Made by a program: the position numbers and the translations under genes. This document shows, piece after piece, positions 1 to 11,374 of a stretch of 64,000 nt of DNA (position 1 is its first letter; every line of letters begins with the position of its first letter). The notes under the pieces are model-generated. The model saw only the letters and a list, made by a program, of their open reading frames with translations, did no database searches and was not told where the DNA came from. Source of the DNA: Hippasteria phrygiana (Eukaryota > Echinodermata > Asteroidea > Valvatida > Goniasteridae); the NCBI GenBank assembly GCA_037893225.1, contig JAZGUH010000075.1, forward strand, positions 1,426,001-1,490,000, read 5' to 3'.

Positions 1-296
1 CTCCTGATATTTTTGTCTGCAGTGTATGAATTTTGCCAGAGAGCTTAATTATAACTGAACATTAAAGTCCACTCGACAGTTTTAACAAACGACCCCTTTC
101 ATTATTTTTGCTGGCATTTCATTTCATTTTCGACTGATACAAAAACCGTTCATTTGGCATATTCGGATGCCTTTTTACAACAATGAACACATATTACACT
201 AAAATTAGAAAAGATATTTTTTTCTTTTGCCCTTTCCCGACGTAATATATGAAGCACTGTATGCTCAGTGCTTTCCGAGACTCTGTGTGAAAAGAT

Positions 297-345
297 TCAC
301 ATGCTTACTCAGGCGGGATTCGAACCCACGACTTCCCACATTCCC
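297..345 (-). repeat. Possible tRNA-derived SINE fragment (B box only)
   Basis: Read on the minus strand this stretch contains GGTTCGAATCCC, a good RNA polymerase III B box. I cannot find a convincing A box upstream, so it is at most a fragment of a tRNA-derived SINE and not a tRNA gene. Bases 1-296 show nothing I can identify. Confidence 0.3.
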
Positions 346-465
346 GATTTTTAAGCCGAATCGCCGCGAATAGCAATTCTTGAGTAAATCGGGGAATGGT
401 TCTTGGCTGCCTCGGGATGAATCTGTTAGTTCGGTGAAATATCGGAAAAGATCGGGAAGCGCCCC

Positions 466-625
466 GACAATTTTGAACATTGGTGTGGCTGCTGGGTGCA
501 GCAAAACAACGAAGGCTGGAGTAAGCCTTCCTTTATTTCCAACTGATGCAAAATATAGGAGAATTTGGACGGCGAAAGTGAAGGCGACAAGAGCGTTATG
601 TAGCGCCACTTTGAACCGTCGTGTT
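466..625 (+). pseudogene. THAP zinc-finger fragment, degenerate
   Basis: The plus strand encodes a stretch resembling the start of a THAP domain: an AAGCSK motif, a following FPTD, then a basic segment with a central Trp (IWTAKVK). The first Cys of the C2CH set appears replaced (GVAAGC where CVAAGC would be expected), and the later Cys-x2-His pair is not visible. A related copy at about 2.22 kb keeps the first Cys. THAP domains bind DNA and often form the N-terminus of transposases, so this is probably a transposon relic. There is no sign of a functional gene. Confidence 0.45.
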
Positions 626-1290
626 TCGATACCAGGAAAAGTTGCAGGCCGGAAAAGTAATTTGACTTGCCAAATACTGAAGTGTTTTGGAGTGTGTAGC
701 AAGCAAGGGTTTAAAATTGCATCCAGCCTGGGGTTTGTTGTTTATGTGCCCTTTTGCAAGGCACATGTCACCCAGGAGTAAATTGGGTACCTGTGAGAGC
801 AGAGATGGTTTCTGTGATAAAGTGGTGGAGTTAAACTGTATACACTTTTATGACATATTATACTTGTATATGCATATGTAGATATATATATATACATGGT
901 TATATATTTTAGTTCAGCATGTACTAGTTTACATGTGGAATATCTGCTGCTGCTGCTGCTGACATACGCCAGTTCAGCATATCAAAGTAGTCCAGGTCAA
1001 AGGTTATCCCGGACAAATTTGCGACAATGTTACGAAAATGTCATGCAAAGCACAATATATTTTATAAATAAATCTATATATTTATATTAATTCAACCTTT
1101 TAGGATCTTGTGCAGATCTGGTCAGGTTTGACCAAGAATAAACCATTACCTTCATCTTTAAAGAATCGGCATTTTCTATGTATACGTTTTTTCCTGTTAT
1201 TCCCACAACATTCACTATTAACTGTACCATCAGGAGAGTAGGCTTGGGCTATTACATGTACATGTATACATTATGGACTGGCAGTGAGGT

Positions 1291-1412
1291 CACTTGTGCA
1301 CGTCTATGCGCCCCGAGGGACTGTGAGTGACCACAAAAGGGTCCTATTAGGACCCTCTTCTGGTCACTCACAGGCCGGGGGGGGGGGGGGGGATAGACGT
1401 GCAGTAGTGACC
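1291..1412. repeat. Foldback hairpin interrupted by a G run
   Basis: The outer arms (GTCACTTGTGCACGTCTAT and its near-complement ending at 1412) and the inner arms (CTGTGAGTGACCA with GGGTCCTA, mirrored by TAGGACCC and TGGTCACTCACAG) fold into one hairpin of about 120 bp. A run of about 17 G sits in the right arm only. It is probably a small foldback element. No protein is encoded. Confidence 0.6.
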
Positions 1413-2217
1413 GAATTATGTCAGTCTATATGTGTTTTATAACACACCACTGTCCAAAATATAAAATAGGAAACTCTTATTTCATGCAGGGATAATTTAA
1501 CTGTTTTAATTCAACAATTAACTCATCAGCAATTCAACAATTATATAAAGGAATGCTTTTAGTTTCCCTGGATTCAGTGTTTGAGTTGCTGTTCACTGTT
1601 CACATCCTGTTAGTGTACGTACTAGGGCTGTTCATTTTCGAATAATTTAGTATTCCAATATTCGAATATTCGATACTCGCCGATCAAGCTTTTCAGTGCA
1701 TGCCACACCGGTAACAAAAACATTGCACGTAAAAGCACGCCGGTGGCGATTGATATTATGGACCGTTCAAACGGCATTTTGCTGCATGCCCCTGTTGTAT
1801 CAAGGGTTTTACAGACAGGAACAATAAACCTCCGTCCACAAACAAAATACGATTGACACGATTTTCGTATTCACACTCACCCGGGCGTATTTAGGCCTAC
1901 ACATTAAACGAACACCCTGGTTTAAAGGAAACATGATATAGGATTTATATTGCATTATTCCTGCTTAAAACAATAAAGTATTATCTTGACAATGATATTT
2001 TGTGTCCAGAGACAATTATTTCCCAGATTAAATATGAGAAAACAATTTTTGAAAATGTTTGTCCAAGCTACTCCGCCCTGAGTGGGACCCTCATTAACAT
2101 AAGTGTGTGACGTAGATCGAGGCACATTACCCATCCATCACGGGTATGCATGGTGTGTACATTGTACGGCGAAAATTCTTCGTCCAACATCTAAGCAAAA
2201 TATAGTGGATTTTCGGC
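1413..2217. other. Non-coding stretch, no gene seen
   Basis: No supported coding sequence. The only notable feature is a palindromic ATTCGAATATTCGA cluster at about 1637-1677 after GGGCTGTTCA. This resembles the subterminal repeats of some hAT elements, but no matching second end was found. Confidence 0.4.
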
Positions 2218-2472
2218 CATGCCGACAAGGTGTGTGGCTGCTGGGTGCAGCAAAACAACGACGGGTGGAGTAAGCCTTCATTTATTTCCAACTGAAACTT
2301 GAGCCGTCGTGTTTCGATACTGGTATTTTCAAATCCTTTGGGATGACCATTAAAAATATGCACTGCCATCCCAACAAAGTTCCCAGATGTGAGTAAGATA
2401 AAGGCGAAAGAAGTTAAACGGCCCATTCCCCGAGGAGCCTTCGCTAAAAGGGAGAAAATCAGGGTAAGTTCG
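2218..2472 (+). pseudogene. THAP domain N-terminal fragment
   Basis: An ATG at 2218 opens a frame with the first part of a THAP domain (MPTRCVAAGCSK, then LHLFPT), with good Cys spacing. The frame is lost at about 2296, where sequence present in the 0.5-kb copy is missing. A GTAAGT-type donor lies at about 2463. I read it as a broken first exon of a THAP-containing transposase. A YqaJ-type gene follows at 4-8.9 kb, and as far as I recall some eukaryotic transposon groups (ISL2EU) carry a YqaJ-domain protein. The link is therefore possible but unproven. Confidence 0.5.
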
Positions 2473-2989
2473 ATGTTAGTTGTTGTTGCAACTTACGAAA
2501 TTGCACGTGTAGACCTAGTGTGTGTATACGGGCCGGGTCCAGACTATCGAGTCGATCCATGAATTTCGGTGCCTCGGTCTACGTCACGAACAGCGCCCTC
2601 AATTTGAGTCTCAACAAATTTCAAAAAGGGGGGGGTCAATTTTCGAGCGGCAAATAATCACACTAAAACTTCGCTTAAACCAGTTTGGCTTTTAATTCAC
2701 ATTTAATACATATAAATGAATTTATTTATGAAATAGAATGTGATCCGGTCAATTTGAGAAGCATGGTTCCTTTAACACTTTTTGATATGTTTATTTAAAA
2801 ACACGTCGACCCTGAATCTGTCGATTTTTACAGTCGGACGGTTTGAGGGCGACACAACAATTTCTTCTTTTGCCTAATGACCAGAATACCATACGTGTGC
2901 ACGACTACTTGCAATGGACGAATTACTTTTACCAGCGATTTTGTAATTTTTGTAAATGTTTGGAATTTTAGAGATATTATCCCCTACAG

Positions 2990-3690
2990 TATGAAAAGAA
3001 ATCTTGACCTCAAACCCAAACGCGGCTCTACGGAATCGGTGCAAAAACACAGCCAACCTAATAAATCCAACTAAAAATTCCGAATCTGAAACAAAAAAGT
3101 TGAAATTTTGTACCATTTGTCTAAATGTCGGGGAAAGTCAATTTATTAAACAAATGAAAATTATCAAACCCTGACCTCCAACCTAAATGCGCTCCGAATA
3201 AAACGGTGCAGATCCAGTGCCTCAACTCATTCAAATTAAAGAAGGATTTTCTGTTAAAAGCTTAAATCAGTCCAAAAAAGGCAGAAATTTCATATCTGTT
3301 CAATTCAATTGAAAGAACGACCCCTGACCTCCAACCTAAAGACGGCCCGAATGAAACGGTGCAGAAACAGTACGGTAGCCTAAGTCAAATTATAGACGGA
3401 TTTTCGACTTCTGTTAAAAAAAGCTGAAACAAAAAGCTTAACATCGGTCTTAGAGTGGCGGCCGGAATGCCGTTTCACGACGATGTTGTACCATTCTAAA
3501 TATCCGAACAATTAATTTCTTTATTAAACAAATTGAAAGATCAATCCTCGACCTCCAACCTAACTGGTGCCCCGAATACAACGGTGCAGAAACAGTCCGC
3601 CCAATTCAAATTTAAGACGGATTTTCGGGTAACAAAATAGAAATCTGTCATAAAAAGGCAGAATTCCATTCCCTCAATGTTAGAAGTGCC
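2990..3690. repeat. Degenerate tandem repeat (four units)
   Basis: The phrase GACCTCCAACCTAA, followed by a CCGAAT-A/G-A-ACGGTGCAGA block, recurs at about 3003, 3171, 3324 and 3547. Each is followed by AAATT-A-GACGGATTTTCG-like sequence. Spacing is uneven (about 150-225 bp). No coding potential is convincing. The stretch 2473-2989 upstream shows nothing recognisable. Confidence 0.6.
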
Positions 3691-3712
3691 CCGCCGCGCA
3701 GTCCACCCATCT

Positions 3713-3880
3713 AGCAATTATCGAGAGTCAGCGAACAGACAAAGCAATCCCACTGGTATACGAGTATCAAAATAAAAATGAACGAGGAGCGCGGTGCAGA
3801 TATCAGCGACGTACGCCCATGGAAGTGCGGTTGCTATGTGGACAGCGCCCTCATTCGACGGCGCACGGAGACAATGAATC
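3713..3880. repeat. Dispersed repeat, inverted partner at 47.25-47.40 kb
   Basis: This segment (cattat-cgagagtc to the GAGGGCGCTGTCCACATAGC-like end) matches 47246-47400 in inverse orientation over about 150 bp with small indels. It contains no supported gene. It may be the end of a mobile element present twice in the window. Confidence 0.65.
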
Positions 3881-4724
3881 CCACGTGACCCGTGTTTCAG
3901 CCAACCAGGATAAAGAACCATCAATAATGGATGTGTTATAAATTTCAATAAGGTATCACATATTGACTATTTGAACTGCATCTTGGAATGCATAACAAGC
4001 ACATTATCCTCTGTACCTTTTAATCTTCTGATCTTGTAATTAATTCAAGAAGAATTACTTGTCTGTAAGCATTTGCTGCATTTTCCACCATTATTCTGCA
4101 AAATTCAAGATCTTTTTCAATTCCTTCAACAAAAAGATCTTTTAAAGTAAAAACAACCAAATCACAATAATTACAGTTGGATAGAAACATTTGCGTTTGA
4201 ACTTGGTAAAAATAACCATGACTTCTATCTAGTGCTAGACAATGATCTTTGACTTTTAGAAACTGAACCTCAGAACTGACTGGCTTATCTCTAATTGTAT
4301 ATGGACATTTTATTTCAAGGACTCCCTCGCCGCAACAATCACAATTAATTCTACCATCAGGAGATGCTCCTAGAAACAGATAACTAGGATTTACAATTAG
4401 GCCACCCCTTACAAAAAAGTTCTATAGAAATCTATAAAAAAAAATTCTGTAGAATTTCTATATGATATTCTATAGAATTACTTTATAGAGTTTCTTTAGA
4501 GTTTCTTTAGAGTTTCTGTAGAGTTTCTTTAGAGTTTCTGTAGAGTTTCTTTAGAAAATGGGCCACTTCTCTATAAGACATTTTATAGAATTCTATAGAA
4601 ATTTTACAATTCTATAAAAGATAATTCTATAGAATGTCTATAAGATTCTACAGAATTTTTCTATAGATTTGTATATAATTTCTTTAGAGATCCTCTATAG
4701 TTTTTATAGAATTCTATAGAAAAA

Positions 4725-5125
4725 TTACCACTTTTCTATAAAACAGCTAGTAGAATTCTATAGAAATATGACCACTTTTCTATAAAACAGCTAATAGAAT
4801 TCTATAGAAATAGGACCACTTTTCTATAAAACATCTAGTAGAGTTCTATAGAAAAAGGACCACTTTTCTATAAAACATCTAGTAGAGTTCTATAGAAAAA
4901 GGACCACTTTTCTATAAAACATCTAGTAGAATTCTATAGAAATAGGACCACCTTTCTATAAAACATCTAATAGAATTCTATAGAAATATGACCACTTTTC
5001 TATAAAACATCTAGTAGAATTCTATAGAAATAGGACCACTTTTCTATAAAACATCTAATAGAATTCTATAGAAATATGACCACTTTTCTATAAAACATCT
5101 AATAGAATTATATAGAAAGATGACT
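4725..5125. repeat. 44-bp tandem array
   Basis: About nine head-to-tail units of about 44 bp share GACCACTTTTCTATAAAAC and a TAGAATTCTATAGAAA half. Units differ mainly at the CTAGTAG/CTAATAG site. The array lies inside the left arm of the CTATAG element. Confidence 0.8.
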
Positions 5126-5130
5126 CCATT

Positions 5131-5942
5131 TTTATAAAATGTCATAAATATTTACAAACTTGGTAACTTTTCTAAACATTTTAATTAAATATCAACGTGA
5201 TACACTTCATCCTTCAAAATTTAAACAATTGGAGATCAATACTTTTTTGCTGTGTACTTTTCACTGCATTTATTTCCAGCATAGGCCATGACCAAAACGT
5301 CCTGAATTTTTCCAAATCTAATACTGTACATGAATAATTTCACACAGGGAATTAATGAAAAATGTATAAATACATGTATATAAGCACCCGATATGCGATC
5401 AACATTAATTAAATAGGAAACTACATAATTCCACATACATCATTGTTTCTATATTTAAAAAATGGTAGGCAAAAAGGAATTTAAAAAAACTTTAGACGGA
5501 TACAAAACAAGTAAATTAAAGAAGGCTTGAATAGTTTTGTATTTTATAAACAAATGCAAGGAGACGAACAAGAATGATTACAGTATGAAAGATAAAAGAG
5601 CCTAAAACACATGAATCTTTAACAATGAAAAAAAATCCCACCGTAAATCTCTGAAATTTAACTGAGATTTAAGGGGGGAAACTACATTTTGGTTGTTAAA
5701 ATATTAATAGTGAACAATCACCCCTGTTGGCGCACTTGGAAAATTTACATTGATCTCTTCAGAAAATCAGCCCTGAAGAAGGCCTTTGTGAAATTTTTAC
5801 TAGTATATACATTTGTGGAAACTGATAAATCACCTGACGTAAAGAGAAATGTCCTGGCGAAAAATTTAACTCATACTTCCGAAAATCTAAAATACACACG
5901 GACTAGTGAAACTCGGTTTACTCCGGACACAGATGAAAATTT
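5131..5942. other. AT-rich interior of the CTATAG element
   Basis: No convincing coding sequence or repeat. Short open frames here have no recognisable motif. Confidence 0.4.
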
Positions 5943-7175
5943 ATGAAATAATTTTGTGGCGATCAATAGGCAAAAATTAAAAGTTATAAAATAAAACTAT
6001 TTTTGAGGGTTAAATGGACTTTCTGATGGACTTAAAGCATGGGCAATCATGGGGGACACCCCCCCCCCCCCCCCCCCCCAATATTTTGGGAGTTGACGGC
6101 TATGGCAGTGTGTCCCCCCCAAAAAACAAAAAGATTCTCCTTTGTCATATACATTTTATTTTCCCTTTTTATTTGAAATTTAGACAGCTGGCTAACAACT
6201 GTTTTGTTATCACTAACGTACAAAGCAACAATGGGTACAATCTTTACAGAATATTAGTCAAAATTTGTGTAAGCCAAAAAAAGGAATGTCACCTCCTACT
6301 ATAGTAACAATTGTAGACTTACTGCATACAAAAGGGTTTAACAAGTGTACAATTAAAAAATTAGCTGGCATGTGTGTTCCCTACAAGTTTGTTTCTTGTA
6401 CTCTGTCATTTGCCTTTGAGAAAGAACTTGCTTAAGTTCGAAACGTCAGGCCAGCTAATTTTTTGATTTGTATATTTCAGGTCCATTCAGTCAGTCAGCA
6501 GTTTGCAGCAGTTTTATTCATTTTCAAGTGTACAATTAAGAAAAGATCTTATATAATATACATGTAACTCGTAAGATCTTACGCGAGAGGACTTGAGCGA
6601 GGACTCGGACGACTTAGGCAGCTCTGTAATGGGCGAGGACTTGGACGACTTGGGTAGCTCTGCATATGCAATGGTGCGGGCAAACACAGTTCGATGCTAA
6701 CGAGCTTGAACTTGGGGTGAATTCACCTCCAACAAACGGCCGCAAAGAGACGAAACAGCGGGGGACGACACACATTGGCTCCCGACGCAAAAATATGGGG
6801 ATATGAGCCCCAAATACTGAACCGTAGGCCTATTACACAGATACAAATTTATGAAATAATTTTGTGGCGATCAATAGGCACAAATTTAAAGTTAGAAATG
6901 GACTTAAAGCACGGGCAATCCGGGGGGGGGGGGGGGGGGACGTACGTCCCCCTCCCCCAATATTTTCCCCTTTGTCATATACATTTTATTTTCCCTTTTC
7001 ATTTGAAATTTAGACAGCTAACTGGCTATTAAACAACTGTTTTGTTATAACTAACATACAAGCAACAATGGGGACAATCTTTACAGAATATTAATCAAAA
7101 TAAGATTGTGTAAGCCAAAAAAGGGAATGTCACCTCCTACTATAGTAACAATTGTAGACTTACCGCATACAAACA
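5943..7175. repeat. Direct repeat pair with homopolymer C/G tracts
   Basis: 5943-6338 and 6853-7172 are about 85-90% alike by eye: both start GAAATAATTTTGTGGCGATC and end near ATTGTAGACTTAC. In the first copy a poly-C run (6059-6079) and in the second a poly-G run (6921-6938) sit at the same place. The 510 bp between the copies (6340-6850) hold a short inverted pair (AATTAGCTGGC at 6360 and GCCAGCTAATT at 6451) and GACTTGGACGACTT-like motifs. The layout suggests duplication plus a secondary insertion. Confidence 0.7.
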
Positions 7176-7184
7176 GCTTGTGAT

Positions 7185-7760
7185 CAGCGTGACGACATGG
7201 TTCAACCATGGAGGAAGAACCTCCATGGTTCAACCATTCCTTCCTCTATGGTTCAACATGTTGCTTGTATCTTGTACGTGTGATCGATCATGTCCAAAGA
7301 CTTGTCCATCCATCCAGCAATCACCAGTGTATTTTTTACATGTCATGTACAGGTTGAGTGTGTACATGAGCAGTGAATTATGTCCACAGGCATACATGTA
7401 AATGCCATGCAAATATCCACGATTTTGACCCAGTTTTATACAATTTCTGCCATCAAGCCCATACTGCACTGCTGCACTGACATTCAACTGACTGCAGTGC
7501 CGATTTCAAATTTCCCACACTGACCGTTTATCTCTGGTATGCAAGCAGCAAGGTCACCTTGTCATGTGACTTGAGTCTAAGTAACATGATACTCTTGATG
7601 ATGTAACAGTACATGCAGGCTTTGGTCTGTACAGGGTCTGTGTACACATCAACTTCCTGTTTGGCTTAGTAAACTGTTGGGCTAGCTGTGTGTGGTGTAC
7701 CATCCATAGGTGTACTTACATGTATCATGGAGGAAGGAATTTCCTCCATGCATACATGTA
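7185..7760. repeat. Small hairpins around CATGGAGGAAG motifs
   Basis: GGTTCAACCATGGAGGAAG and its complement follow each other at 7199-7236, with a third degenerate copy to 7256. At 7728-7752 CATGGAGGAAGGAATTTCCTCCATG is a near-perfect palindrome. The surrounding sequence to 8000 has no supported gene. Confidence 0.55.
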
Positions 7761-8873
7761 TGTGCTGTTGCATATATTCAGTGTTGCATAGTGAACACAC
7801 AGAGAGGTACATATTATGTACCAAACCTGCACTGAATTATGATGTGGTGTACATCACCACAGTTCGGTAAGGGAAAACAAATGAATACTTTGAAAATGCT
7901 TATAATCGCTTCTTTAAAAATCATAGTCCTCAGCCTTGATCTTGTTAGTAAATTTGATTGAAAAAAAAAGATTTGTTAAAGTATTATATAGTTATACTCA
8001 TCTCTAATTTCTACCGAAAAATAAAATCATATGGAGTGTTCTATATAATTCTATGTGTCTATAGAAATTAGGGGCATATTGTGGGTTACTTTAAATATGT
8101 ACATACTTTCTACAAACAAATTAAAGTGTCTATAATTTCTATAGAAACATAGAATTCTATAGAAGACTGACAGGAATTTGTTTAATCAGTGCTCTATAGA
8201 AATCTATAGATTTTTTTTAAAAATCTCTATAGACAGTCTTCTTATTGGAGTATTCTATACAATTCTATGTTTCTATAGAAATTAGAAACATAATGTGGTT
8301 TACTATATAAATGTACATACTTTCAACAAACAAATTGATATGTCTAATTTCTATAGAAACCATTCTATAGAACTGGAAGATTTGTTCTATAGAAATCTAT
8401 ATATTTTTTTAAAATCTCTATAGACAGCCTTAAATATTCTATAGAAAACCATTGCCTCTATAGAACCGTATAGAGCTCTATAACACACTCTATAGAATTC
8501 TATAGAACTTTTTTGTAAGGGACAGGTTGAGACATTAAATCCAGTATAGGACGATTTGTACTTCCAAATCTATTTGGACCTAGCTGCTGCTTCATGGCTT
8601 TTCCCCCACTTAACACTCGGTACTCTAGACAATGGTTTATCAGAAGAATAACAAATTGATCTCAATGTACTTGTTGATGGACAATAAACTAAAACTGTAT
8701 TAATTGCTCTTTTCATGTTTGATGCTGTGATGCGGCCAGCCCGGAAAATGTACCCATGATTGGTTGCTTGCCTGTCCCCTGGTTTATTCTTCTATTTTGT
8801 CTGTGTCTTCTTTACTAAGTGTCATACTCTTAAACAATTCATCTGCCTTCAGTTTTACACCATCTGTCCCCAT

Positions 8874-9390
8874 GGCACAGCACGATGCCTTGAGCTGGCT
8901 TAGGTTACCTGTTGCAGTAAAAATGGAGAGCAAAAATACTCTTATTGATGATGCAGGTGCATTATAATAATATTCACAACATAACTTGGCATTTTTGTTT
9001 CTTATGATGTACTCATACTCGGCCCATACTTGACTATATTTATGTACTTGTACTCGGCCCGTACTGGGACCCTGAAAAACTCTGACTCGAATTTTTGGCC
9101 CAGGACTCGATCATCAATGTACTCGGACTCGGCCAGTACTCAGCTCTAAATGTACGCGGGAAAACTTTGTACTCTGATTGTAGGACTTGATTCCAACACC
9201 GGGTCTCCCAAATTGTGAGTGTTGTTGTTCAGTGGGCACTAGTCAGTGGTCATAAAGCTGTATAGCCAAGGATCGAGCCCAATCTTGCGATACAACATGG
9301 GAAGCGACATGTGGGGATCACTCGATGAGGATGCGACTTTTTACTTATAATTCGTCAAACAAACCACGTACAAGGGAAACTGACCAGGTA
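8874..9390. other. Non-coding stretch with ACTCGGCC motifs
   Basis: Between 9010 and 9150 the motif TACTCGGCCC/AGTACT recurs about four times in both orientations, which is typical of transposon subterminal repeats. No end pair or gene could be established. Confidence 0.4.
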
Positions 9391-9600
9391 AATTGGAATA
9401 AATTTTCAAAGTGAACAAAGAAAAATGGCACAATGTCGCCCACCAAACAAAGACAATGACTACATTCATTTGGGACACCGCCATCATAGGGCAAAATAGC
9501 TCAGTTGGTAGAGCGCCTATATGGCATTCCCGAGGTCGCAGGTTCGAATCTAATTTCTGCTAGTTTTCTTTGTTCACTTTAAAAATTCTCTCAGATTCTG
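9391..9600 (+). repeat. tRNA-derived SINE-like element
   Basis: 9487-9562 has a good A box (TAGCTCAGTTGGTAGAGC) and B box (GGTTCGAATCT) at tRNA spacing, but the acceptor and T stems do not pair well. It is therefore a tRNA-derived SINE or a pseudo-tRNA. It is framed by inverted GTGAACAAAGAAAA (9412) and TTTTCTTTGTTCAC (9563). The same motif forms the palindrome at 24.9 kb. Confidence 0.6.
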
Positions 9601-9700
9601 TTGGTGCAGACAGTTTGATAGCTAGCTATATGTTCAGTGTTGGATGTTGGTGACCAATGTTACCGATTAGTGAACTGAAGCAAACTTCCTCTTACTGTAT

Positions 9701-11115
9701 TCAATGGTAGTCTGAACCTCCACTTCCACTGCTGGAGGGTCTTGATGAGAGGCCCCAGGCATGGCCAAGCACTGCTTTAGGAGACACTTCAAGGAGTTGT
9801 TGAACAGCCATCCGTGTAGTAGCAGTCTCCCATGGCACTCGGTCAAGTGGATGTCTCGGGTCAAAGTCAGTTCGTTTGACCTTTGATTCATGTGTTTCTA
9901 ATAATATAAACAATTTGAACAAATAGTACAATGTACATAAACATTAGGCATAACAAGTCAAAGCAATGGGTGTGGTTAAAATAATTGCAAGAACATCAGG
10001 GGAGTCCGGTTGGCCTAGTGGTACTTTCATCGCCTTCCACCAGTGACCCGGGCTCGAATTCCACCGACACAGCGGGGGTGATTTATCGTCAAGGTTGGGG
10101 GGGGGGGGGGGGGGGGGGGGCGGAGGAAAAGCACACCACAAACAATAATCGTTAAGCGTTTTGTACTATGTGTCTCTTATGCATCCTGTGCTGATCTTTG
10201 TGTATTCTGGTGCATTGTGGTGCATGTAAAAGCCAATGACCCATAAAATGTATATGACCATGGGGAAATCATTTTTGGGGGGGGGGGGAGGGGGGGGGAC
10301 ACTGCCATAGCCGTCCCCTCCCCAAACTCCCAAAAAAATATTGGGATGGGGGGGGGGGGAGACATGTCCCCGGGATCACCGCCCATGGGTCGACATGTGG
10401 ATTGGGTTTTCAGTCCCTCCCTCGTGGATTCTCCTAGAATATCATTCTGGTGTTTTCCTCCCACCGCTAAAACTAAAATGTCTTTGTCGATCGTCTTCCT
10501 GCAGGTTCCTTTAGCCTTAGGCTTTCGAGCTACAGTGTAATATGCGATCTTGAAGAATCCTTGGTTTCATTACCAGAACGAATTAAAATAAATAAACAAA
10601 CATATACGTTGCAAAAATAGTTAACATTGTTAGAAAATGATATGTGTGCAATAGCGGATCTAAAGTGGGTGCCCCGCTGCTGTGTTCACATTTTAGGAGG
10701 TATATATGTCTTGTCCATTTTCCCCATGTTTTTCCCGGGGAAGAGTTCCATATCCAGCCATCACTTAGACCTCGTGCACAAAGTCTATGGGCCATGACAG
10801 AAAAGTCAATGTATTTTCAAAGTTGAAATTGTTTCCCTCCTAAATTCGTGTTTCTTCATCAGATTTAAACCTGTTGGTGGTTTTTAAGTAAAATTACTGG
10901 ACCTTCCACTCTTTAGAAAGTTTCTAATATAAATTTGAACAATTAAAAACGAAATTACCTGATGGGATTCTTGCTTTGGAAACCTTGATGTTATCTAGTT
11001 TCTCCATGTCGAGCTTCTTCTTCCGAGGTACATTCCATGTTAATGCCTTTGATGTCTTTGAACTTTGATATCCATGTCGTTTGAAGTCTTGTAGTGAAAG
11101 GAAGAGCACCAACAT
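9701..11115 (-). CDS. Candidate two-exon gene, short type II membrane or secreted protein
   Basis: Proposed exons are 11115-10959 and 9897-9701 on the minus strand. The first has a Kozak-like GCAGCCATG, lies just after a possible acceptor (TATTTGCAG at 11136-11144) and ends at a GTAATT donor. The second follows a TTATTAG acceptor. The phases agree: a codon split G/AA joins to Glu. The product would be 117 residues: a short hydrophobic start (MLVLFLSL), a basic Lys-rich stretch (PRKKKLD), then an acidic/basic segment with FDPRHPLDRVPWE and a Ser/Gly-rich tail. This could be the stem of a Golgi-type enzyme with further exons lying below 9700, but I do not recognise it. Support comes only from splice signals and phase. 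Confidence 0.3.
10003..10124 (+). repeat. tRNA-derived SINE with poly-G
   Basis: TTGGCCTAGTGGT resembles an A box and GGGCTCGAATTCC a B box at tRNA spacing (10008-10060). A run of more than 20 G follows at about 10097. It is a tRNA-like SINE and not a tRNA gene. Confidence 0.5.
10265..10372. repeat. G-rich dispersed repeat, inverted relative of 6.06-6.12 kb
   Basis: The sequence GACACTGCCATAGCCGTCCC, between two G runs and next to AATATTGGG, is the complement of the block at about 6080-6118 in the CTATAG element. It is a mobile or duplicated fragment. Open frames across it are products of the G/C runs. Confidence 0.6.
10373..10920. other. Presumed intronic sequence
   Basis: No repeat or gene identified. 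It would lie in the intron of the candidate 9.7-11.1-kb gene if that model is right. Confidence 0.3.
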
Positions 11116-11374
11116 GGCTGCACCTGGAAGCAAGACTGCAAATAATATCATCAAAATGTATTTACTTAAATATAACAACTTCTTTTCATTGGCAAGTCAC
11201 TGCCTTTCAATCACAACATCACATGAATACAAAAGCAGTTTTTTTAGGTCAATAAGAAAGGCAGTTGTTAAGGTTTTATACTTAATTTTCCCAGAATGTG
11301 AATGCTTTTAGTTGGTTATTCAAGTATATAGATTTTGTCAAGTTGGCCATGATGCAATCATGGTTCTTTGTGTA

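Larger units (their letters stand above)
4406..8521. mobile_element. 4.1-kb TIR element with CTATAG-rich arms
   Basis: The ends are inverted: CCCTTACAAAAAAGTTCTAT at the left and its complement at the right (about 8502-8521). Both arms, about 4406-5130 and 8000-8521, are built of self-complementary TCTATAGAATTCTATAGA-like motifs. The flanks carry AC at 4404-4405 and 8522-8523, read as a 2-bp target duplication. Removing the element restores the reading frame of the interrupted YqaJ gene, which is strong evidence for insertion. The interior (5130-8000) shows no transposase. It holds two copies of a roughly 350-bp repeat, G/C homopolymers and hairpins. It is therefore probably non-autonomous. 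I do not recognise the family. Confidence 0.75.
4019..8873 (-). pseudogene. YqaJ-type viral recombinase/nuclease gene, split by an insertion
   Basis: Two blocks on the minus strand form one YqaJ-family (lambda-exonuclease-like) nuclease. The 5' block (8873 down to about 8524) carries TRGQASNQSW, GRITAS and WGKSHEAAAR motifs. The 3' block (about 4405 down to the stop at 4019-4021) carries GASPDG, EIKCPY and a Y-Q-VQTQM motif, which include the Asp, Glu-x-Lys and Gln positions of the nuclease core. A 4.1-kb element separates the blocks, and the frame resumes exactly across it if one 2-bp duplicate is ignored. The 5' block also has a TAA at 8784-8786, a one-base frameshift near 8742 and a TAG at 8570-8572, so the gene is dead. 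Family role: DNA end processing; in eukaryotes such genes often travel in transposons. The start at 8871-8873 is only the first ATG seen; more coding sequence may lie upstream. Confidence 0.75.

Noticed and set aside
4725..5125. Regular 44-bp repeats, as a CRISPR array
   Set aside because: No constant-repeat/variable-spacer pattern, no cas genes and clearly eukaryotic context; it is a tandem array within a transposon arm.
9487..9562. A functional tRNA gene
   Set aside because: A and B boxes are good, but the acceptor and T stems do not pair. The same holds for 10003-10060 and 46507-46596.
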